The notes under the pieces were generated by a model that had not been told where the DNA came from, did no database searches, and saw only the letters and a program-made list of their open reading frames with translations. A program made the position numbers and the translations under genes. This document shows, piece after piece, positions 7,055 through 12,322 of a stretch of 12,322 nt of DNA. Position 1 is the first letter of the stretch. Each line of letters begins with the position of its first letter. The stretch covers positions 1 to 12,322 of the forward strand of contig URRZ01000067.1 in the NCBI GenBank assembly GCA_900550385.1, given 5' to 3'. The DNA comes from an uncultured Coriobacteriaceae bacterium. GTDB lineage: Bacteria; Actinomycetota; Coriobacteriia; Coriobacteriales; Eggerthellaceae.

Positions 7055-7566
7055 CAGGGGGTTTCGGATGATTCGATTGCCGTCGAAGAGGGCGATGATG
7101 GGCCTCGCTGTCCTAGGGGATTGCAAACCTCCAATCAGTATAAGCGTAAAGATAGCCGATTCGGTAACGGGGTTTTCCCGACGGGAAAAGCGGGGGGAGG
7201 GGGATGCGAAGCGGCAGCGGACGGGGCGATTTCCCCCTCGACGCGGTTGCGGGGTCGACTGACGATGCGCTTCGCCATCGCGCGCGGCGCTTTCCGGGCT
7301 CGGTTCGAACGGGGGCGGCCAGCATACGCTCCGGCATATGCTCCGGTTGCGTTCCTTTGCATCGTCATCCTGCATTTCCCCAGATGGATTGAGGGTTAGT
7401 CGAGCTGGGTTAGTTCTTTAACCCCAATATTGCGCAACGGCCGATGCGCGGCGCCTTGGATTGTGGGGAAATGGGCGCGAAAGGGCCCGCGCGCATCCGG
7501 GCAAGGGGGTCGGCTCTCGATGCAAGGGCGGAAAGCCGGCGGCATGGGTATCTAAGGAGGGTAACC
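7055..7566. promoter_or_regulatory. Divergent regulatory region between the LuxR-type and membrane hydrolase genes
   Basis: No gene is evident. The right half contains GGGTTAGT twice (7393-7400 and 7407-7414, 14 bases apart) and an inverted TAACCC (7419-7424), so the second copy and the inverted arm form a hairpin-like dyad with a 6-base centre. A short palindrome, TTGCGCAA, follows at 7430-7437. On the - strand a TATACT box lies close upstream of the LuxR membrane domain. The hydrolase has an excellent ribosome site, AAGGAGG, ending at 7560. Confidence 0.45.
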
Positions 7567-9444
7567 ATGAGCAAGGACAACGGAATGCCGGCCGACATCG
7601 GCAAGCTGGGGAGGCGCACCACCGACCCGGTCGGCATGGGGAAGGCACTGCGCTTCCTGGGCATCGTGGTGGCGGTGCTACTGGTGTCGACGGTTTGCAT
7701 CTGGGGCTTCCAGACCGACTGGGGCAAGGTGAAGATCGAGAGGCAGACCATCACGGCGGTCGACGGCTCGTCGGTGAGCATGCTGGTGTACACGCCCAGC
7801 ACGGCGACGGCCGATAACCCGGCGCCGGGCGTAGTGATCAACCACGGCCGCTCGAACCAAGCCCACAGCAACGACACGTGGTCCATGGAACTGGCCCGGC
7901 GCGGATATGTGGTCATCTCGCCCGACCTGTTCGGCGGCGGCGAATCCACGGTGGGCGCGCGCAATCCGCAATCGCTGTCGGTGACGCAGTACATGACGAC
8001 GCTGCCGATGGTCCAGTCCGACAACATCAACATCATCGGCTATTCCGCGGGTTGCGCGACGAGCCTGTATGTCGGTCAGGCGATGCCCGAGAACGTCAAC
8101 TCGGTGCTGGCGGTGTTCGGCCCGTTCATGACGGCGATGGCGCACAACGAGATCGACTTCGACCTGTCGAACCTGTCCTACGATTTCGGCATGATCAAGT
8201 CCACGGCCGACCAGTACGACTATAACTTCATCGGCGATCCGGCGGCTTGCTCCGACAAGGTGGCGCAGGAATACGGCGTGAGCAGCGCGCCTTCCGGCGA
8301 GTACCAGGAAAGCAACAGCGGCTACCAGCTGTTCTATCAGGAGATCGGCGGCACGCTGCATCAAACCGGCAACATCAGCGGCGAGGCCATCACCGCCATC
8401 ATCGACTTCGAGCAGACCGTGGCGCCTGCTCCCAACGAGCTGTCGTCGTCCGACCAGGTGTGGCTGCCCCAGCAGATCTTCTCCGGCATCGCCTGCGTCG
8501 CCATGATGTTCCTGTTCGTGGCGCTGATCCAGGTGCTGATGGAGATGCCGTTCTTCGCGCCCATCCGCAACGCGCGTCCCGGCTTGCCGGCCCGCAAGGG
8601 CGCTGGCCCCTGGATCCTCGACCTGATCCTGGGCATTCTCATCCCCACGGCGCTGTTCGTGCCGGTGTCGGCCTACTTCATGCTGTGGACGGGCGCGGGC
8701 ACGCCGCTTGCCTCCATCTTCACGTCCACCAACTTCAACGGCATCGTCGGCTGGCTGTTGGTGGCCATCGGGCTTGTCGGCGTCATCCGCATCGCGATGA
8801 CCGCCTGGATGCGCAAGAAGAACGGCGGCAAGCTCACGCTGGCCGAGCTGGCGCTGGCGGGCGACGGCGAGACCAAGGTCCGTGCCTCCGTGCCCCTGAA
8901 GGCGTTCCTCATCGGCGTCATCGTCATGACGATCATCTTCGTGTGGCTGTGGATCGCCGAGGGCTTCCTGGGCATCAACTACCAGGTGTGGAACCTGGCG
9001 GACTACCTGCCTGCCAGTCCCGAGCGCCTCGTGCGCGCCATCCCGTACTGCATCCTCATCTTCATCGTGATGATGATCGGCTGCAGCGCGCAGCGCATCC
9101 TGCCCTCCACGGGCAACGAGCGCCTGGACACGTGGATCGGCGTTGCGGTGGATACCGTGCTGGCGGCGCTGCCCCTGTTCATCCTGCTGCTGGCCCAGTA
9201 CGGCGGCAGCCTGATCATCGGCACGGGCGAGACGGTCATCCCGCAGATCGACATCTACGGCACGGGCAAGAACACCAGCTCCGGTGCTCTGGACTTCGCC
9301 TTCGGCTATTGCTACATGATGGGCGGCACCACCGGTGCGGTCAGCTACCTGTACCGCAAGTACGGCAACATCTGGGTGGGCGTCATCCCGGCTGCCATCT
9401 TCGCCGGCATGATCACCCTGATGAGCTTCACGCTGGTCGCATAG
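7567..9444 (+). CDS. Membrane protein with an alpha/beta-hydrolase domain and C-terminal multi-helix domain
   Basis: 625 residues. One hydrophobic helix (about 27-46) is followed by an alpha/beta-hydrolase domain (about 55-290) and then about eight further helices (near 303-324, 348-373, 392-412, 444-466, 488-508, 522-543, 575-596, 602-623). The hydrolase part shows VVINHGRS (89-96, oxyanion region), VVISPDLFGGGES (115-127) and the nucleophile elbow GYSAG with Ser160. His265 in GGTLHQTG is a candidate catalytic His; the acid residue is not obvious. With one N-terminal helix and a short basic N-terminus, the enzyme domain is probably outside the membrane. TAAGGAGG (7553-7560) six bases before ATG fixes the start, although the frame is open from 7444. 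The substrate and the role of the helical domain are unknown. Divergence from the LuxR-type gene suggests direct control. Confidence 0.85.
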   Translation: MSKDNGMPADIGKLGRRTTDPVGMGKALRFLGIVVAVLLVSTVCIWGFQTDWGKVKIERQTITAVDGSSVSMLVYTPSTATADNPAPGVVINHGRSNQAHSNDTWSMELARRGYVVISPDLFGGGESTVGARNPQSLSVTQYMTTLPMVQSDNINIIGYSAGCATSLYVGQAMPENVNSVLAVFGPFMTAMAHNEIDFDLSNLSYDFGMIKSTADQYDYNFIGDPAACSDKVAQEYGVSSAPSGEYQESNSGYQLFYQEIGGTLHQTGNISGEAITAIIDFEQTVAPAPNELSSSDQVWLPQQIFSGIACVAMMFLFVALIQVLMEMPFFAPIRNARPGLPARKGAGPWILDLILGILIPTALFVPVSAYFMLWTGAGTPLASIFTSTNFNGIVGWLLVAIGLVGVIRIAMTAWMRKKNGGKLTLAELALAGDGETKVRASVPLKAFLIGVIVMTIIFVWLWIAEGFLGINYQVWNLADYLPASPERLVRAIPYCILIFIVMMIGCSAQRILPSTGNERLDTWIGVAVDTVLAALPLFILLLAQYGGSLIIGTGETVIPQIDIYGTGKNTSSGALDFAFGYCYMMGGTTGAVSYLYRKYGNIWVGVIPAAIFAGMITLMSFTLVA

Positions 9445-9463
9445 CGGCAGCATGAGCGGGGGC

Positions 9464-9490
9464 GCTGCTTCAGCGGTGCTGCTTCAGCGG
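9464..9490 (+). repeat. Tandem 13-base repeat
   Basis: GCTGCTTCAGCGG occurs at 9464-9476 and again at 9478-9490, one base apart, just after the membrane hydrolase gene and before its terminator. This is probably a slippage product with no evident role. Confidence 0.7.
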
Positions 9491-9509
9491 CGTCCCATCT
9501 TCCCTCCAA

Positions 9510-9547
9510 GCCCTTCCCGCTTTCCCCTGCGGGAAGGGCGTTCTTTT
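9510..9547 (+). terminator. Intrinsic terminator of the membrane hydrolase gene
   Basis: GCCCTTCCCGC (9510-9520) pairs perfectly with GCGGGAAGGGC (9529-9539) around an 8-base loop, followed by GTTCTTTT. It also lies at the 3' end of the convergent ATPase gene. A degenerate relative of this sequence occurs at 11187-11219. Confidence 0.85.
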
Positions 9548-9555
9548 CCAACAGG

Positions 9556-10887
9556 CTATGCGCCCAGCGCGCTTATGGGCAAGACGTACACGCCGTCGTC
9601 GCGCCGGTATGCGAGGGTGCTTTTTCCCACCACGACGGCCAGAAACGCCGGTTCGGAATTCCTAGCGGCGGGGTTGGCCAGCACTTTGTTTCGCAATGCG
9701 ATGAGATTCGCCGCTCCCTCGTCGGCTTTCGCATCGCTCAACTTGATCTCGATGCCCGCCCAGTTGCCGTCATATTCCATGATGGCATCCACTTCAAGGC
9801 CTTTGTCGTCTCGGTAGTATGAGAGCCCGGTCCCAAGGCCGGCATAAGTGGACAGCATGACCCTTAAGTCTCGTATTACCAGGTTTTCGAACAGCATTCC
9901 CAATGTCTGGGTGTCTTTAAGAAGCCGGGAGGGGGTTGCGTTCAGCAGGGCGGCAGCCAAAGAAGGGTCGACGAAATAGCGTTTCGGCTTGACCCGGACG
10001 CGTGACTTCGACCTCAGAGGGGGTTTCCATCCCTTTTGATCCTCGATGAGATGGAGGCGGTGGAAAAGATCCAAATAGGCGGAGATCGTTTCCTCGGAGG
10101 CGGAATGCGCCGGCTCCCCGTAAGACATGTCGCGATTCAGCGTTTTATAGGAAACCGCTTGGGTCTCGTTGAGCGCGAGGGCTTTCATGAGGGCGTAGGC
10201 GGTCTCGGGGGATTTCCCCTCATCGGCCACGTTCGTGTCCAGAGCGGATTGGATATATTGGCGCGGCGTTTCGAAGGCCGTCTCGTCTTCGATATCGATG
10301 TTCGCCGGCCAGCCTCCGCGGCAGCACCATCGTGCAATGTCCTGCAGGCTCGTCTCGCAGCGCAGGGGGGAGAGGGGGGATCCCTGAAGAAGCGATTTCA
10401 AGCTGATCGAACCCGAAGAATCACCCATTTCGACAAGCGACATGGGCCGCATCACCAACCGCGCTATGCGGCCGGTTCCGGAATGGCGGACCTTCTCCCG
10501 TTCGGCCTTGCTAAGCGCAGATGATCCGGTGAGCAGGAACTGCCCCCGTTTGTTTCCCCCATCATCGATGTGGCGGTGGATTGCGTCCCAAACTTCGGGG
10601 ACCTCCTGCCATTCATCGACGAGATGCGGGTATCCCCCTAAAAGGGCGAGATCCGGATCGATTTCCGCCGCCTCGCGCTCCTCCCGCCTATCCAGCTTCG
10701 TCACGCTGACGCAACGGGAGAGGGCGGTCCAAGTCTTTCCGCACCATTTCGCCCCGGTGATTTCCACGCAGCCGAATGCTTTCATAAGCGCGTCAAGCCG
10801 CTTCTCGATAAGGCGAGGGCGGTATCCTTCTGGAGTCAGCGAGGAGCGAGAATCGGCAGCCTGCGCCTCGATCTCCCGATTATCCAT
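9556..10887 (-). CDS. AAA_14 / DUF4143-type ATPase
   Basis: A 443-residue cytoplasmic protein, the normal length of this family. After YRPRLIEKRLD comes Walker A GAKWCGKT (45-52), Walker B-like HLVDEWQEVP (88-97), a sensor block LLTGSSAL (118-125) and an Arg-rich GRIARLVMRPMSLVEM segment, all typical of AAA_14. The C-terminal DUF4143 part includes YFVDPSLAAALL and ends with a PD-(D/E)xK-like pattern: E365-x-D367, then E380-I-K382. The cellular role of the family is unsettled; members are abundant and variable in gut bacteria. GAAAGGAA before the ATG supports the start. The gene looks less GC-rich than its left neighbours, and an unusual AT-rich palindrome array sits about 35 bases upstream, both consistent with acquisition by transfer. 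Confidence 0.92.
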   Translation of the reverse strand: MDNREIEAQAADSRSSLTPEGYRPRLIEKRLDALMKAFGCVEITGAKWCGKTWTALSRCVSVTKLDRREEREAAEIDPDLALLGGYPHLVDEWQEVPEVWDAIHRHIDDGGNKRGQFLLTGSSALSKAEREKVRHSGTGRIARLVMRPMSLVEMGDSSGSISLKSLLQGSPLSPLRCETSLQDIARWCCRGGWPANIDIEDETAFETPRQYIQSALDTNVADEGKSPETAYALMKALALNETQAVSYKTLNRDMSYGEPAHSASEETISAYLDLFHRLHLIEDQKGWKPPLRSKSRVRVKPKRYFVDPSLAAALLNATPSRLLKDTQTLGMLFENLVIRDLRVMLSTYAGLGTGLSYYRDDKGLEVDAIMEYDGNWAGIEIKLSDAKADEGAANLIALRNKVLANPAARNSEPAFLAVVVGKSTLAYRRDDGVYVLPISALGA

Positions 10888-10921
10888 GGTCGTTCCTTTC
10901 GGGAAAACATACAGGTTTTAT

Positions 10922-11046
10922 AGGGCTTTTGTGCCTAATCGGTATTTTATACCGTTTTCATTCGGTCTTTTACACCATTTTCGATCGGGTTTTTACACCG
11001 ATACTGTTCGGTATTTTATGCCGTTTTCGATCGACGTTTTGCGTTT
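10922..11046 (-). repeat. Array of 15-base imperfect palindromes with 23-base period upstream of the ATPase
   Basis: On the + strand the unit is CGGTNTTTTANACCG. Copies start at 10940, 10963, 10986 and 11009, exactly 23 bases apart. A diverged copy at 10922 is 18 bases from the first, and a decayed one at 11032 keeps the 23-base step. The 8-base spacer is usually TTTTCGAT or a variant. Each unit is a dyad (CGGTAT/ATACCG in the copy at 10940), and on the - strand each carries a TATAAAA-like stretch resembling a -10 box. The array begins 35 bases before the ATPase ATG, so it is probably its multi-site operator or promoter. The rest of the gap (11047-11252) has no gene, only a direct repeat GGACGCCGGGG (11111-11121 and 11144-11154) and the hairpin at 11187. 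Confidence 0.85.
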
Positions 11047-11186
11047 TGCACTTGCCAAGCTGTACTAGTCAAGCTTCGCAGACACTATTATCAACCCCCC
11101 TAGAGGAAGCGGACGCCGGGGCTGGATTCGGTGTTTCGCCGGTGGACGCCGGGGTGAATTTGCGTCGATGCCGTGGACCTCCAACT

Positions 11187-11219
11187 CCTTCCCGCTTTCC
11201 TGCAGGGAGGGTTCTTCTT
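11187..11219 (+). terminator. Degenerate terminator-like hairpin
   Basis: CCTTCCCGC (11187-11195) pairs with GCAGGGAGG (11202-11210), with one mismatch and one G-T pair, followed by GTTCTTCTT. No + strand gene ends here. The sequence, including the preceding CCAA and the CCCGCTTTCC loop side, resembles the functional terminator at 9506-9547. Confidence 0.4.
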
Positions 11220-11252
11220 GCAGCGGTTTAGCTCCATCTGCGATGCGTGCCG

Positions 11253-11702
11253 TCAGTTCGGCCCCATCTCCTCGTAATCAAGACAGGAGGGCTTATAGAG
11301 GGCGACGAACTCCGCCGGGGTCAGCGCGGGGACGGGGGAGTGCGCGAAATCCTTCTTGTTGCGCGTGATCACGAAGTCGATGCCCTGCCGGGCTGCGGCG
11401 TAGGCTATCAGCGCGTCTTCGTAGTCGGCCATGTCGCTTGCCGCCGCCTGCCGGCAATCCTCGGAGATGTTGTCGAGGATGTCGAAAAGCTCCGGCAGCT
11501 CGCAGGCGATCTCGCGCGCCCTCCTTCTCGACGGGAAGCCCCTGCTTTGCAGCAGGTAGACGATGTCGGTGGTCGATGAGGCCGACAGGAACGCATTCAT
11601 CTTCTTGAAGCAGGCGATGTCGTAGGCGATGTAGGAATCGGCGAAATGGCTCGTCCTGCCGAGGATATCCACCACGACGCAGGCGTCGAACAGGATCTTC
11701 AT
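11253..11702 (-). CDS. PIN-domain toxin of a VapC-like toxin-antitoxin pair
   Basis: A 149-residue PIN_3-type protein, presumably a Mg-dependent ribonuclease held inactive by the antitoxin encoded just before it. The fold markers are LFDACVVVDIL (4-14, with Asp6), SASSTTDIVYLL (40-51), MADYEDALIAYAA (91-103, acidic Glu95/Asp96) and IDFVITRNKKDF (108-119, with Asp118). LTPAEFVALY (127-136) matches the usual tail. The ATG follows AGGAG, which overlaps the antitoxin stop region, and only nine bases separate the two genes, so they are co-transcribed. The RNA target cannot be predicted. The toxin is clear as a PIN domain; the pairing is inferred from gene order. Confidence 0.9.
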   Translation of the reverse strand: MKILFDACVVVDILGRTSHFADSYIAYDIACFKKMNAFLSASSTTDIVYLLQSRGFPSRRRAREIACELPELFDILDNISEDCRQAAASDMADYEDALIAYAAARQGIDFVITRNKKDFAHSPVPALTPAEFVALYKPSCLDYEEMGPN

Positions 11703-11711
11703 GGCGTGCTC

Positions 11712-11999
11712 CTAGAAGTCGAGCCTGGAAAGGCGCTCTTCTTTGATCGCGCGCGCATCGAAGTCGGCCGGCACGTCGACCGTTCCCGCGAGCGAGCGCA
11801 TCGTTGCACGACGGCGCTCGTAGACGTCTTCGGAGGGGGCTTTCAGCCATGCGGGGGCTTTCTGCGTGGCGTCCAGGTGCCGATAGAGCCCGCGCACGGC
11901 CTCGGAGGTCGATATGCCCTCGCGCGCGAGCACCGCATCGCCCCGACGCTTGAGGTCTTTCAGCTTTCCCGGAAACCTCACGTTCAACGTCGCATCCAT
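11712..11999 (-). CDS. RelB/DinJ-like ribbon-helix-helix antitoxin
   Basis: 95 residues. MDATLNVRFPGKLKD forms the N-terminal DNA-binding strand, followed by two helices (KDLKRRGDAVLAREG and STSEAVRGLYRHL), the RelB/DinJ arrangement. The charged C-terminal half would wrap the toxin. The start is set by GGAGGG five bases before this ATG; a longer reading from 12044 would run through the palindromic operator and is unlikely. It is transcribed immediately before the PIN toxin. A RelB-like antitoxin with a PIN toxin is a known mixed pairing. Autoregulation through the 14-base palindrome upstream is expected for this class. Confidence 0.88.
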   Translation of the reverse strand: MDATLNVRFPGKLKDLKRRGDAVLAREGISTSEAVRGLYRHLDATQKAPAWLKAPSEDVYERRRATMRSLAGTVDVPADFDARAIKEERLSRLDF

Positions 12000-12028
12000 C
12001 GCCGCCCTCCTCTGCGTTTGCCGTATCC

Positions 12029-12077
12029 GCATTACGTAATGCAAACAGTATAGCGCGTTTAAGGGAGCAGATGTCAG
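12029..12077 (-). promoter_or_regulatory. Promoter and palindromic operator of the toxin-antitoxin pair
   Basis: A perfect palindrome GCATTACGTAATGC lies at 12029-12042. On the - strand TATACT (12047-12052) is a good -10 box, and CTGACA (12072-12077) a possible -35 with a long 19-base spacer. Transcription would start inside the palindrome, so a bound antitoxin would block it. Confidence 0.65.
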
Positions 12078-12083
12078 GGAATA

Positions 12084-12101
12084 GCGGGGCGGAAGCCCCG
12101 C
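12084..12101 (-). terminator. Hairpin after the right-edge gene remnant
   Basis: GCGGGGC (12084-12090) pairs perfectly with GCCCCGC (12095-12101) around a 4-base loop. It lies 22 bases downstream of the TAA that ends the - strand remnant. There is no T run beyond TATTCCC, so it may be a weak terminator. Confidence 0.45.
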
Positions 12102-12123
12102 AGCGACTCCTGCCGCGCTCGGA

Positions 12124-12322
12124 TTATGGCTTGCGCGGGTCGAATCCTGCAGCCCGCTCGATTTCGCTCTTGCTCCTTGTGCAATCCACCAACGCCCGAT
12201 TTCCCGCTTGACCGTATCTTTACCCGCGTTGAAAGAGGCGAAAATAGGCTCTTCGGTGGTTTCTGTGGGAGAGATTCCGGCATAGGCCCAGCTCAGCGGG
12301 CGAAAACAACGATCTGGAACTG
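12124..12322 (-). pseudogene. Probable frameshifted 3' end of an unidentified gene, cut by the window edge
   Basis: Reading the - strand from the window edge, one frame gives protein-like sequence containing PLSWAYAGISPTETTEEP and FNAGKDTVKREIGRW. From about 12205 the next frame gives ALVDCTRSKSEIERAAGF, then DPRKP and TAA (12124-12126), followed by a hairpin. Each half looks coding, but they lie in different frames, so a one-base frameshift near 12195-12210 is the simplest reading. I do not recognise the family. No complete start is visible. It could also be two unrelated short stretches. Confidence 0.35.

Noticed and set aside
7444..7566. Longer N-terminus for the membrane hydrolase
   Set aside because: The extra residues read as non-family basic sequence, while AAGGAGG with ideal spacing marks the ATG at 7567.
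9464..9490. Insertion-sequence end or attachment site
   Set aside because: A simple 13-base tandem repeat with no transposase, integrase or inverted ends nearby.
10922..11046. CRISPR array
   Set aside because: Units are 15-base dyads with near-constant 8-base spacers, far too short for CRISPR repeat and spacer, and no cas gene is present.
12131..12156. tRNA-like T-arm (GGGTCGAATCC)
   Set aside because: One base short of the standard TTCGAAT loop, no acceptor or anticodon arm can be folded around it, and the stretch is better explained as coding on the - strand.
12177..12220. Another TTGT-N8-CCAA with a TATCTT box
   Set aside because: Lies inside probable coding remnant, has no gene start downstream on the + strand, and such a short pattern is expected about once by chance in this window.

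Overview
The window is high-GC bacterial chromosome with strongly G/C-biased third codon positions. Gene content and protein style suggest a gut Actinomycetota of class Coriobacteriia, most likely Eggerthellaceae (Eggerthella/Gordonibacter-like): a multi-helix membrane regulator ending in a LuxR helix-turn-helix, an OFA-like MFS carrier, CocE-type hydrolases and a DUF4143 ATPase. The lineage is an inference from protein style, not from a marker gene.

Left part (1-5680), all on the + strand: the last 24 codons and stop of a CocE/NonD-type hydrolase, an MFS transporter, a free-standing acyl carrier protein, a complete CocE/NonD-type hydrolase and a phosphate acyl-transferase. The tail at 1-77 is identical base for base to the end of the complete hydrolase (4241-4317), so two near-identical hydrolase copies flank the transporter and the carrier protein. 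Most of these genes are followed by their own strong hairpin, so they look like single-gene units rather than one operon. The ACP and hydrolase genes nevertheless share an upstream element, TTGT-N8-ACAAGGCG-N18-TAG(C/G)AT, at almost the same distance from the start codon (108 and 107 bases). That suggests one small regulon.

Middle part (5681-9444): a membrane LuxR-type regulator on the - strand and, divergent from it, a protein with an alpha/beta-hydrolase domain between one N-terminal helix and about eight C-terminal helices. The shared upstream region carries two GGGTTAGT copies and an inverted TAACCC, a plausible operator.

Right part (9445-12322) looks accessory: a DUF4143-type AAA ATPase on the - strand with an AT-rich array of imperfect 15-base palindromes at 23-base spacing just upstream of its start, then a PIN-domain toxin with a RelB-like ribbon-helix-helix antitoxin behind a perfect 14-base palindromic operator. 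The right edge holds what looks like a frameshifted remnant of another - strand gene.

Working model (inference): the transporter imports an organic acid or ester-type substrate, the duplicated hydrolases cleave it, and the ACP and phosphate acyl-transferase handle the acyl group. The sequence does not show the substrate. The most distinctive items are the duplicated hydrolase with matching promoter architecture, the lone ACP inside this set, and the palindrome array upstream of the ATPase.
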